A stretch of DNA of 14,829 nucleotides from Pavlovales sp. CCMP2436 (lineage: Eukaryota > Haptophyta > Pavlovophyceae > Pavlovales): the NCBI GenBank assembly GCA_026770615.1, contig MU631442.1:263026-277854 (forward strand), read 5' to 3'. Positions within the stretch are counted from its first letter, which is position 1, and each line of letters starts with the position of its first letter. Shown one piece after another: positions 1 through 7,465 of this stretch. A program made the translations under genes and the position numbers. The notes beneath the pieces are model-generated. The model was not told where the DNA came from and ran no database searches. It worked only from the letters and a program-made list of their open reading frames with translations.

Positions 1-72
1 CCGAACGAGAGTCCAGAAGAAGCCTATTTCATAATAACATTCATCATCATAATACGCTCATGCTCATATTAT

Positions 73-119
73 AATTTGAATTCTTATTCTAATTTGAATT
101 CTTATTCTAATTCTTATTC
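73..119. repeat. 18-bp tandem repeat, 2.6 copies
   Basis: The unit AATTTGAATTCTTATTCT occupies 73-90 and 91-108 without a mismatch, followed by a shortened third copy at 109-119. It is a simple AT-rich minisatellite in non-coding sequence. Confidence 0.85.
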
Positions 120-335
120 AAACACATACTCCCCGACCAGCGAGGTTGGTTATCGCAGGTTCACAGTACATATGAAAGCAGCCTTCCCGGAGTCCCCACA
201 AGCTGTAAAGTTGGAGCCCAGTCGCCTGTGACCTGGGGCACATTTGGCTTGCTGACAAGCACCCACTAGGAATAAAAATGAGTGCTCACGTAAACAATAG
301 AGTATAAGTAGTATAAGTAGTATAATCACGAAAAG

Positions 336-605
336 CGCACCTTATAAATATAAATAGACTATTAATACTTATAATAATTATATTTGACAGTAAATAGTAT
401 GAAATATTATGCGATATAATCACAAAAAGACGCACCTGCGTTAAATATAAATATACTTATAATACGTATATTTGACAGTAAATAGTATGATATATTATGC
501 GATATGAATACGAAAAGGCGCACCTTATAAATAGACTAAAAATACTTATATTTTATAGTATATATTATGATATATTATGCGATATGAATACGAGAAGGCG
601 CACCC
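336..605. repeat. Degenerate 80-95 bp tandem repeat
   Basis: Three successive units start with CGCACC at 336, 431 and 519, and a partial fourth starts at 599. Unit lengths are 95, 88 and 80 bp. Shared blocks include TATTTGACAGTAAATAGTATG, present in the first two units and decayed in the third, and TATTATGCGATAT, present in all three. Each unit ends in a variant of GAATACGAAAAG before the next CGCACC. The GC-containing junction recurs although the rest is AT-rich. No coding role is apparent. Confidence 0.85.
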
Positions 606-1183
606 GCGTTTCGTCAGAGTGCTCCCGCGCGAGCCAACCGATCCACTGCAGCCAATCCGAAACCTCAGCACATCCCCCAGCATCGTTGCCTGTGTGTGTG
701 TGGGTGGGGGATTCAGGGGGGGGAGGGGTCACATAGGGCATAGACCAAAGCCACTGCAGCGATTCTCCACCATCAGTACTGTGCAGTCACTGTGATAAGA
801 AGACCTAAAAAAAAAAATGCTTCGTCAAGGTGCGTTTAATTGTCAAGGCTTTAACCAAGAACAGAGTCCTGGCTCCACCAGATAGCTCACCCGTGTTAGC
901 GTCCGGGATGAGGGAGGAGGAGCCCGGCAGTGCCCCCGGCACTAAGAGCCAGAGCGCGAGCCGCGCACACGCGAGCAGGCAGCATCGCCCACCCGCGCTC
1001 AGTCCGGGAGCTCCCGGGCTCTTCTGTGAGCCTCCCGGACTCTCAAGGAGTCCCGGGGCGTCCACAGAGAGTGCGGGAGGCAAGCCTGCGGCTGCAGCTG
1101 GGACCAGGGGGGGGGCTTGGCTCAGCGCAGCTGCCAGCTGCGAGCTGTGCCCGGTCAATTGAAAAAAGAAATCTAAAAGAAAT

Positions 1184-2028
1184 CTAAAAAAATGCGAGAA
1201 CGCGCGCAACTTCAAGCTCACCCGACAATTGTGCCCGGACCGAGCGCAGCACACCGGACAAGCCAGTGGGCGGGAGTCCGGGATGGAGTCCAGGAGGGCC
1301 GGCGGAGTGTGCGCCACGGCCAGCTCCTCGCCCTGTGCCGCCACCGTCGTCGCCGCCACCGTCGCCTTCCTCGTCGCCGTCCCCGAGCAGCCAATCGCCA
1401 AGCGACGCGTCCTCTCCCCCCGCCGTATGCGCTCCTTCCGCCTCGCTACCGCCCCCACTGGTCCCACCTCCTCCGCCACCACCGCCGTCGCTACTGCATC
1501 CGGTGCTAACGGCGGCCGCGAGGCATGCGATGGCCTCCAGTCGCCTCCCCGCGCGCGCCTGCGCCCACGCCCCGTTGTAGCACAGCGCACGGCGGAGTGC
1601 GTCGCCGCCTTGCGCGGCGAAGCCCTCGCCAGTCGACGCATCGCGTGCCTCCGCGAGCTCGAAGCGCGAGGCGGCGTTCGCCATCGCAGATGCGCTGTCA
1701 GCCGCGCTGGTCTGGAGAGTGGGGCAGGGCAGACGGTCAGAGCAGACAGTGCGAGGGCTGATGCCAGGTACCACTTACCCAGCAAGCACAAGGGACAGGG
1801 TACAACGGAACGGAAAGCACAAAGCCTTACCCGCTCGCAGAGCAGCGCGTTGCTCTCGCTCGCTGCGCACAGCCGGCGGAGAGCGCGCGCGCGCGCACTG
1901 CACGGGTCGGCGCGCGCGCGCGCGGCGAAGCCCTGTGCGAGCGTGGCCGAGAGCGTCCGCACCGCGAGCTGCGGCCGCCCGTCCGCATACTCGCATGCGG
2001 CGCGATCGAGCGCGGAAGCGAACTCCAT
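1184..2028 (-). CDS. Two-exon hypothetical protein with TPR-like segments
   Basis: Exon 1 runs 2028-1831 and exon 2 runs 1711-1184. The intron 1830-1712 (119 nt) begins GTAAGG, ends CTCCAG after a pyrimidine tract, and joins the exons in phase 0. The ATG at 2028 is the first in-frame methionine. The predicted product is about 241 residues. Residues 1-66 are Ala/Arg-rich and probably helical (start MEFASALDRAACEYADG). Exon 2 contains a helical pair near ALCYNGAWAQARAGRRLEAI that resembles one tetratricopeptide repeat: small residues, an Ala-Gly turn and a second amphipathic helix. A Gly/Asp/Ser-rich low-complexity stretch follows. A function cannot be assigned; a TPR scaffold protein is an inference. 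The 3' end is unsure: a strong donor GTGAGC lies near 1227-1232, and another open, GC-rich stretch at about 810-1135 could be a further exon, so the stop at 1184 may lie in an intron. Confidence 0.55.
1712..1830 (-). other. Intron of the TPR-like gene
   Basis: This is a 119-nt intron with GTAAGG donor and CTCCAG acceptor. Its last 40 nt are pyrimidine-rich and contain CTGTCTGCTCTG, a string also found near the 3' end of the PRP8 intron in this window. Confidence 0.7.
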
Positions 2029-2067
2029 CTCAGAGCGCTCAGCGATACGCAGCTCAGCCAAGAAAGC

Positions 2068-2091
2068 TCAGCTCAAATTGTGATCGGCCAT
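2068..2091 (-). other. Short upstream ORF before the TPR-like gene
   Basis: An ATG at 2091 opens a seven-residue frame (MADHNLS, then TGA) that closes about 40 nt before the main ATG at 2028. It would be translated only if transcription starts upstream of 2091. It lies just 20 bp from the TTTAAA at 2111, so a start site 25-30 bp beyond that hexamer would exclude it. Confidence 0.3.
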
Positions 2092-2110
2092 GCTTTCTGC
2101 TTCTTTCTTT

Positions 2111-2116
2111 TTTAAA
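2111..2116 (-). promoter_or_regulatory. TTTAAA promoter-like hexamer
   Basis: TTTAAA within TTTTTTAAAA lies about 83 bp upstream of the ATG of the TPR-like gene. The assignment as a core-promoter element is an inference from the same hexamer recurring before the other minus-strand genes of the window. Confidence 0.4.
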
Positions 2117-2119
2117 ACC

Positions 2120-2400
2120 AGAGGATGGGGAAACACTGAGTGGGTGGGTTACTCCCCTGATTAGATGGTCGCGGAGTGGGCGGATGGTGGGGGTGGGGGC
2201 TTCCTGAGCGGCGGAAGTGAGTGAGTGCTAGTGGATGCAGTGAGTGATAGACAGATGAATAAAATTAAACGATTTATGAATAATTTTAAAGTCATCTTGC
2301 ACGCGTGCGCCGCATTCTTGAGCGGCAGGCCGTTTTTATTAGATATTTATTAGTTTTTATTTGAGCGGCCGCGGGGCGCGGAGGCCGCCGGGCCGCCGGC
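2120..2400. other. Intergenic stretch without a gene
   Basis: This begins with a G-rich segment (GGGTGGG, GGTGGGGGTGGGGG) and GAGTG/AGTGAGTG micro-repeats to about 2255. An AT-rich stretch with poly-T runs follows (2260-2360), then a sharp change to GC-rich sequence at 2365. No frame shows coding character. Confidence 0.5.
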
Positions 2401-2406
2401 TGAGGG

Positions 2407-2841
2407 ATGCCACGCGCCCGGTCAGGCCTGCCGCCGCGCCGCCCTGCGGCCCCGCCCGCGGCAGGGGCCTCCCTGGCGCGCACCGAGCGCAAGCAGGAGC
2501 TTGTCGCGAGCGCAGACGCCCTCGACTTCGTCGTGGCAGTGCAGCAGGATTTGGTCGCGAGCGTGCCGGGGATCGACTTCGTCATGAGCGTGGAGCAGGA
2601 GTTTGTGATGGCCGTCGATGGGCCGTCCGAAGCGCGCGAGATCAACCCAGCCATCTTGGCGCGGCAGCTCCTCGGCCAAGTCGCGTCCAACGAACTGCAG
2701 ACTCACTGCAAGACTCGGAGCCCTGCGCGGACGATGTCGCAACCGCTGCCTGAATACGTGCCGAAGCCATCACCACCAGGACAGCCATGCCGTCGCCCGC
2801 CTTGCACTGCTTTAAACATGGAAGTACACGACTCTGGTTAG
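2407..2841 (+). CDS. Uncertain hypothetical ORF with 17-residue repeats
   Basis: A 144-codon frame opens with ATG at 2407 in a GC-rich island. Its middle (residues about 29-72) is built from a 17-residue repeat: QELVASADALDFVVAVQ, QDLVASVPGIDFVMSVE, then a partial third copy. The repeat is acidic and hydrophobic. The ends are Arg/Pro-rich and look non-coding. The complementary strand is also open across the repeat and gives HDEVD-type repeats (for example ILLHCHDEVE), so the coding strand is not settled. No family is recognised. It may be an exon, a gene remnant or a non-coding minisatellite that happens to be open in both directions. Confidence 0.25.
   Translation: MPRARSGLPPRRPAAPPAAGASLARTERKQELVASADALDFVVAVQQDLVASVPGIDFVMSVEQEFVMAVDGPSEAREINPAILARQLLGQVASNELQTHCKTRSPARTMSQPLPEYVPKPSPPGQPCRRPPCTALNMEVHDSG
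2493..2627. repeat. 51-bp tandem repeat, about 2.6 copies
   Basis: Units start at GCAGGA at 2493, 2544 and 2595, with an exact spacing of 51 bp. Conserved parts are GCAGGA-C/G-TT, GTCGCGAGCG and CGACTTCGTC. The spacing is a multiple of three and the frame stays open, so the repeat encodes 17 residues per unit if translated. Confidence 0.85.
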
Positions 2842-3483
2842 TGACTGATTCGTCAATCAGGTAAAACACCGGTAACGCCGGCACATCGCCAGGTGGACCC
2901 GCTCTCGTGACACACATGTAATTTATTCCGATCGAGACTCCTTCATCGTCAGTTCATACTTCCAGCGCGCCTCATCTGCTGAAGGGCCATCACTGACATA
3001 AATTACATCGTTGAGTTACCGAGTACGCCCAAGTTCTTGCCACCGTCGCCATTGCCACATGTACAGCGAGGGATTCCACTCTGGCCTCTGACTGTCTGGG
3101 CCTAAAATTTCAATTGTAAGTATGCAGCAACCCGAACACCCGCCCTAGTCGCGCCGGAGCTAAGGCCGTGGTAATGCGCACGTCAGGTGAAGAGCATTGC
3201 AGCGCTCAGCAAAAGCTGGGCACGACATTCTGGACCCTAGTAGTTAACGAGTCAGCGAATGTGATCTTGTCGGTGATGGTACAAGGTGTCGCGGACAATA
3301 AGCACGGCGGATTTGAGGCTGATGCTCAGTTCCTTAGCAGCAAAATACATACACACAATGGTTAAATTTTGCGAAATTACTTTCGAAGGCACAAAAAACG
3401 AGGCTCAGTTTCCTAACGTTACGGTTTCTTATTGCCCGCGACACCATGTACTTCAGCAGAGGTGCATGACTGAATAAGACCTG
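2842..3483. other. Intergenic stretch without a supported gene
   Basis: Composition is mixed, near 50 percent GC. The longest frames (for example 3168-3365 on the plus strand) have no codon bias or recognisable motif. No convincing repeat or hairpin was found. It ends where the coding-like block at 3484 begins. Confidence 0.5.
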
Positions 3484-3852
3484 ATGAGTGCTGGAACGGC
3501 GGATTCACTCCCCGGCGCCGAGGGCTGCCGCCTCGCGCCCGCCGACGCGCTCGCCGTCGACGGCCGCGTGTGCGCCGCCCGCCTCCAAGGCGTAGTGCCC
3601 GCCGGTTTGCGCGCCGTGCGCTTTTCGAATTCGGCGGCGCCCGGGCGCAAGGGCGAAGAGCCGAGCTGGACCGACCCGCTGTATGGCAAGCGCGGAGTGA
3701 GCCCGACGACGCTCGTGCAGAATCCACTGAGCAGTGATCTTCGTCTGCCGCACCCGCGCCGACCTGCTCTAGGCCTCCGCGTAAATTGCATTCCCGAGGC
3801 GCGCGCGCGGCACAGCGGACTTGGGTGTGGTCCGAGTGCGCATGACGCGTAA
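3484..3852 (+). CDS. Orphan coding-like block, product unknown
   Basis: An ATG at 3484 opens 122 codons. From about 3505 to 3730 nearly every third codon position is G or C, in the same style as the real genes here, and the text looks protein-like (for example RLAPADALAVDGRVCAARLQ and EEPSWTDPLYGKRG). After about residue 82 the bias fades and the frame becomes Arg/Pro-rich. A GTGAGC at 3697 could be a splice donor, which would end an exon after residue 71 in phase 0. No family is recognised. It could be an exon of a gene whose remainder is elsewhere, or a remnant. Confidence 0.35.
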   Translation: MSAGTADSLPGAEGCRLAPADALAVDGRVCAARLQGVVPAGLRAVRFSNSAAPGRKGEEPSWTDPLYGKRGVSPTTLVQNPLSSDLRLPHPRRPALGLRVNCIPEARARHSGLGCGPSAHDA

Positions 3853-4067
3853 GTCTAATCGACGAGTGGTCGGTCGAGCCGCTCGGAGTGGCCTCGTTCT
3901 GGTTGCAGGGCCCGGCGGATGAACCAGCGGGATATTTGTTATCACAACTAAGCTGATTGGGTGATATGAGGATTAGTGTATAACTGGCGTCTGACGAAAG
4001 GTGCGGCCTATTAGCTGTACACGGCTTTTTCGGTCGCTATTATAATTTTGAAAACTTGATTATTTTG

Positions 4068-4090
4068 GCAGTCGGCCGTAGGCCGACTGC
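4068..4090. repeat. Perfect 10-bp hairpin
   Basis: GCAGTCGGCC and GGCCGACTGC are exact reverse complements around a GTA loop. AT-rich sequence lies on the left (4038-4067) and a GC-rich stretch on the right. It lies about 55 bp before copy A of the hairpin element. It could be a transcript-end hairpin, a transposon end or chance. Confidence 0.7.
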
Positions 4091-4144
4091 GTGGTGGCGG
4101 GGTTGAGGTGCGTGGAGCGCGCTCCTCAAAACTTAGCATGTGGT

Positions 4145-4372
4145 CAAAATCCGAATAAGTGGCCAGTCCAGGGGGAAAATCGAAAAAAGTCCGGTGAAAA
4201 TCCTCCAAAGCAACTCAGAAACCGGAGGTGGTGCCGCGGAGTTTGTTGCAGAATCGTGAATGGTACCGGGCACCGCCCCATTCACGAATCTGCAACAAAT
4301 TCCGCGGCACCACTTCGGGAACCATGACTTTCTTCTCGCTTCCGAACGCTGAGAATCGGACATGTTAGTTAC
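4145..4372 (+). repeat. Dispersed hairpin element, copy A
   Basis: This is a 228-bp element present a second time, inverted, at 7210-7465. In order: AT-rich start; GTGGCCAGTCC (4159); a GGTGAAAATC block (4193); GAAACCGG; the hairpin (4228-4313); TTCGGGAACCATGACTTTCT (4314); GCTGAGAATC; and a GTTAGTTAC end. The hairpin arms 4228-4263 and 4278-4313 pair at 34 of 36 positions around a 14-nt loop. The outer stem is GTGGTGCCGCGGA and the inner stem contains GTTGCAG and TCGTGAATGG. No open frame of note. It looks like a non-autonomous mobile element (MITE-like) or a structured RNA unit. No clear terminal inverted repeats or target-site duplications were found. Confidence 0.75.
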
Positions 4373-4705
4373 ACGAAGTATGTTGTCGACCCTAGAAGCA
4401 CCTGGGAGGCACACGAGGTGGGCTCCGACCGTCGAGGAGGGCTCTATTCGACATCAGCTATCGACACTTAGCGCGCAGGGGTGACCAATGTCTACTTCTT
4501 CGTCCCAGCCACCACTTTTCCCCCTCCCCAGTGCGGAATCGCGCCACTAATTTGGATTTCGACCCGATGGAACTCCTAGGTGAACTCAAGAGGATCCAGA
4601 CCATACACAGCGCGGGCGGCGGCAGGCCGCCCACGGTCACTGCCGGGGCCAGACGGTTGGCCCTGCAGATGTTCGGTCAAAAGGCGCTGCCGCGCCCGCA
4701 GGAGC
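4373..4705. other. Intergenic stretch with a possible last exon on plus strand
   Basis: After the hairpin element the sequence is unremarkable until about 4511. There a pyrimidine run ending CCCTCCCCAG (to 4531) looks like a 3' splice site. It is followed by a plus-strand frame that stays open to a TGA at 4729-4731, which overlaps the 3' end of the hydroxylase gene on the other strand. The frame reads protein-like near FDPMELLGELKRIQTIHS. No upstream exon with matching phase could be identified, so this is only a candidate. Confidence 0.25.
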
Positions 4706-5665
4706 TTAGGCCCCCCACCGCAAAGGCCTGACGAGCGAGTTCGCCTCGGCATCGTCCTCTGGCGCGTCGTACATTAATGCGAATTGCATGATGTACTTGT
4801 CGGCGCCCGGCTCCAGGCGCGCTCCGGCGTGGAGAACGGTGATGGCGCGGTGGATGACGGCGCACCCACGCCTCGGCCGCACTGCAGTTGCTGCGCCAAC
4901 CTCGGAGCCCTGACCGGGTAGGTAGAGCGTCGCGCCTCCGACGAAGTTGTCCGTGAGGTATAGCACGCACGTGAAGGCACCCATGCAGCCGTGCAAGGAA
5001 CCACGGTCTAAATCATCGCGTGCGACTGTGCTGCCGTCGAAGTGGGGTGCGAAGAACTGACCGGGCTGATACTTGCTGACCAGGAAGGCGGGGCGAACGC
5101 CACGAAAGCGGCGCCCATCCGCGAGGCAGTCGGGGATGTTGTTCGCCAGTCTCTCCTCTAAGAGCGCCGCCCATTCACTGTCGTGCACGAGCAGCGTGCT
5201 CGAGACACGTCGCGCCCCGGTCGGCATGCGCTCAAAGCCCGAGCGTCCAGTCTTAAAGATGAAGTCGCCCTGCTCAAGGCGCAGGTGGTCCGCGCGCCTC
5301 ACCCACGCGTCGCATTCTGCCGCGGAGATCAGGGAGCCCGTCGCCCACACGGCCCAGTCGCTGAGGGCGGTCGCTGAGCCGCCAGGGTACCCTTCACCTC
5401 CCGGGACGATACCAGTCCACGCCCCGTCAAGTAGGTCCGGCTGCCGGTACGTCTCATCCGGCGCAAGGGCGAAGCGCGCGCGGTCCTCTGGCAGCAACGT
5501 CTCGGGCGTGGCCTCCGCATCGACGTGCCAGCCGTTCGCTATTAAGGCCTCGCCCCGCAGGCGCTCGAGCTCGCGGAGCCAGCAGAGGAGCGCGCGCAGG
5601 GCCAACGGCGTCACGACCACGGCGAGCGGGGCGAGCCGCGCGGCGAGCTGCGCGGCCACCATCAT
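4706..5665 (-). CDS. Prolyl 4-hydroxylase-like 2OG-Fe(II) oxygenase
   Basis: This is a single-exon gene of 319 residues. The C-terminal half matches the prolyl 4-hydroxylase alpha-subunit fold, which hydroxylates a protein or peptide proline using O2, 2-oxoglutarate and Fe(II). The iron ligands are His208 and Asp210 in YQPGQFFAPHFDGS and the distal His279 in VLHAGARLEPGADKY. Lys290 is placed to bind the 2-oxoglutarate carboxylate. GGATLYLP (243-250) is the usual strand before the distal histidine. Residues about 8-30 are hydrophobic (LAPLAVVVTPLALRALLCWL), suggesting an ER signal anchor, as in plant and algal enzymes. Two ATGs are adjacent, at 5665 and 5662. It is divergent from the alcohol dehydrogenase, with 263 bp between start codons. 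The substrate is unknown; cell-wall-type hydroxyproline proteins are a guess. Confidence 0.9.
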   Translation of the reverse strand: MMVAAQLAARLAPLAVVVTPLALRALLCWLRELERLRGEALIANGWHVDAEATPETLLPEDRARFALAPDETYRQPDLLDGAWTGIVPGGEGYPGGSATALSDWAVWATGSLISAAECDAWVRRADHLRLEQGDFIFKTGRSGFERMPTGARRVSSTLLVHDSEWAALLEERLANNIPDCLADGRRFRGVRPAFLVSKYQPGQFFAPHFDGSTVARDDLDRGSLHGCMGAFTCVLYLTDNFVGGATLYLPGQGSEVGAATAVRPRRGCAVIHRAITVLHAGARLEPGADKYIMQFALMYDAPEDDAEANSLVRPLRWGA

Positions 5666-5928
5666 GCGTAATTTTTAAATGCAGTAGTGCGGTGAGCAAC
5701 TTTTCCCCGGCTGCGCCCACCGAATATTTGATGGCATGTAACCTGGTGCTCGCTTCAGCCCATCTCTTGCACCCTCTCTTACGCCGGCCCGCCCCTTCCC
5801 TATCGGGGGCAGTACCGGGCCAAGAGCGCTTCGTTCGTCGCGCACTTGGGCCCGCCGCCGGATTTAGAATTTCGGTCTCGTCTGTTTTCTTGTGGCGATA
5901 GAGAAGCGACGGCGAGCTCGGCACAGCG
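5666..5928. promoter_or_regulatory. Shared divergent promoter region
   Basis: These 263 bp separate the ATGs of the minus-strand hydroxylase and the plus-strand alcohol dehydrogenase. The region holds TTTAAA at the hydroxylase side and GGATTTAGAATTTCGG at about 5859-5874, some 55-70 bp before the dehydrogenase ATG, which may be a degenerate AT-rich core element. The middle is GC-rich and pyrimidine-rich. Confidence 0.4.
5674..5679 (-). promoter_or_regulatory. TTTAAA hexamer next to hydroxylase start
   Basis: TTTAAA lies only 8 bp upstream of the ATG at 5665. This is much closer than in the other genes, so either the leader is extremely short, transcription starts elsewhere, or the match is chance. 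Confidence 0.25.
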
Positions 5929-7176
5929 ATGGGGAACACCGTGGGGCGCGCCGCGATCTCGAGCTGCACCCCCGCCGAGCCCGATGCCCCGGGCCTGCCC
6001 CCGGGCCTGCCCCCGCCGCCAACAATGTGTGCGCTACGCTACCACGGGGTAGGCAACCTACGAGTGGAGACCGTGCCCACGCCTTCACCGCCGCCCGGCG
6101 GCGTGCTCGTCGAGGTGAGGGCTGCCGCGCTCTGCCATACCGATCTGCATTTCGCAGACGGTACGCTGCAGTTAGGCACGAAGCCCATCACCCTCGGCCA
6201 CGAGGCGGCGGGGGTGATCGTTGGCGTTGGCACGGGTGTTGACGCGGCCCGGCTGGGGGAGCGCGTGCTAATTTACTACTACAACGGTTGCGGCAAGTGT
6301 GACTGGTGCGTCACGGGCGATGAACAGCTGTGTGGAGATCTGGTCGCCGAGTTTGGCTTCATCTCGGACGGCGGCCTAGCGCGTTACATCGTTGTGCCCG
6401 CACGCAACGCGCTGCAGCTGCCCGCCTCGATCCCGTTTGTGCGCGCGGCGCCCATCGGCTGCGGTGTATCAACCGCCGTGCACGCATCTGCGCGGGCGGG
6501 CGGCCTGCGCGCGGGCATGAGCGTCGTGGTTTACGGCTGTAACGGAGGTGCGCGCACAAAGATGCTTAGTCTGCGATAATAATAATTATGATTGTTATTG
6601 TTTTTATTGTTAGTATCATTATCGTCATCATTATCAGTTGGTCACTCGCTCGTGCAACTCGCCAAGCACCAAGGCTGCACCGTCATCGCGATCAGCCGCA
6701 AGCAGGCGCACCTGAGGAAGGCAGCGAAGCTCGGCGCGCAGGCCATCGACGGAACCGACGCGACCACCGTTGGCGCGGCCGTGCGCGCCGCGACCGGTGG
6801 GCGCGGTGCGGACGTCATCTTCGAGTGCGTCGGCCGGCGCGAGACGCTGGATGCGTGCGTGGGCTGGGCGGGCGCGCTGGGCAAGCGTGGCCGGCTGGTG
6901 CTCGTCGGCTACGCGCAGGGCGACGCGCACGACTTGCGCTGCCACCCGATTCCGCTGATCGTCTACGAGCAGAGTATCGTGGGCTCGGTGGGCGCGACGC
7001 GAGCCGACGTGCTCGAGGCGATCCAGCTGGTCGCGCGTGGCGTGATCGAGACCGTCGTCGACTCCACCATCGCGCTCGAAGACGTGCAGGCGAAGGGCCT
7101 CTCGCGGATCGAGGCGTGCGCGTGCGTCGGAAAGATCGTTGTTGACCGCTTCGAATGCAGCGAGTGCGACGCCTGA
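5929..7176 (+). CDS. Zinc-dependent alcohol dehydrogenase (MDR family), two exons
   Basis: Exon 1 is 5929-6547 and exon 2 is 6638-7176. They join in frame and give 385 residues. The product is a medium-chain zinc alcohol dehydrogenase, which oxidises an alcohol or reduces an aldehyde with NAD(P). Catalytic zinc ligands are Cys69 (ALCHTD), His91 in GHEAAG and Cys178. The structural zinc site is Cys121, 124, 127 and 135 in CGKCDWC...C. The nucleotide-binding glycines (203, 206, 208) lie in YGCNGVGHS, which is formed exactly across the splice junction and confirms the intron. A second in-frame ATG at 6025 (residue 33) begins the conserved domain; the 32 residues before it are Pro/Gly-rich. The exact substrate cannot be read from the sequence. 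Confidence 0.93.
6548..6637 (+). other. Intron of the alcohol dehydrogenase
   Basis: This is a 90-nt intron in phase 1 with GTGCGC donor and TTATCAG acceptor. It splits the Rossmann glycine motif. Its body is strikingly AT-rich (ATAATAATAATTATG..., then TTATTG and ATCATTATCGTCATC runs) inside very GC-rich exons. Confidence 0.9.
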
Positions 7177-7209
7177 GCGCCGCTCGCGCAAGACGACGAC
7201 GTGCTGAAG

Positions 7210-7465
7210 GTAACTAACATTTCAGATTCTCAGCGCTCGAAGAGATAAGAAAGTCATGGTTCCCGAAGGAGCCCAGAGGAATAGTTAAGTTGCAGATTCG
7301 TGAATGGAGTGCCGCAGATTTGTGAATGGGGTGGCTCCCCATGCACGAATCTGCAACTAACTCCTCTGGGCCCAACCCCGGTTCGTGAGTTACTCCGTTA
7401 AAGATTTTCACCGGATTTTTTTGTAATTCCCCCCGGACTGGCCACTATATAATTCTCGGGTTTTT
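7210..7465 (-). repeat. Dispersed hairpin element, copy B (inverted to copy A)
   Basis: Read on the minus strand this 256-bp element follows copy A block by block: GTGGCCAGTCC, GGTGAAAATC, GAACCGG, the hairpin, TTCGGGAACCATGACTTTCT, GCTGAGAATC and the GTTAGTTAC end. The hairpin arms on the plus strand are 7271-7307 and 7339-7371. They share the inner stem GTTGCAGATTCGTG with copy A but have a different outer stem, GCCCAGAGGA paired with TCCTCTGGGC. The interior 7308-7338 contains GCAGATTTGTGAATGG, a partial repeat of the stem. It lies 33 bp after the dehydrogenase stop codon, so it could be in that transcript's 3' UTR. Confidence 0.75.

Larger units (their letters stand above)
1..804. other. 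AT-rich intergenic spacer
   Basis: No gene is supported here. The stretch is AT-rich up to about 605, with two tandem arrays described separately, and becomes GC-rich afterwards with a GT-rich microsatellite-like run and poly-G near 690-725. A poly-A run near 807-817 sits close to the 3' side of the minus-strand gene that follows. Short open frames at 497-795 lie inside the repeat array and have no coding character. Confidence 0.6.

Noticed and set aside
336..605. CRISPR-like array
   Set aside because: The units are 80-95 bp and similar throughout; there are no short exact repeats with unique spacers, and the context is eukaryotic.
805..2061. A single 418-codon minus-strand frame
   Set aside because: It begins at a non-ATG codon and reads through a clear intron (1830-1712) into a different frame from the coding-like exon 2. 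The two-exon model explains the sequence better.
4133..4414. Open frames across hairpin copy A as a transposon-encoded peptide
   Set aside because: Copy B does not keep the corresponding frame, so the conservation is at the DNA or RNA level, not protein.
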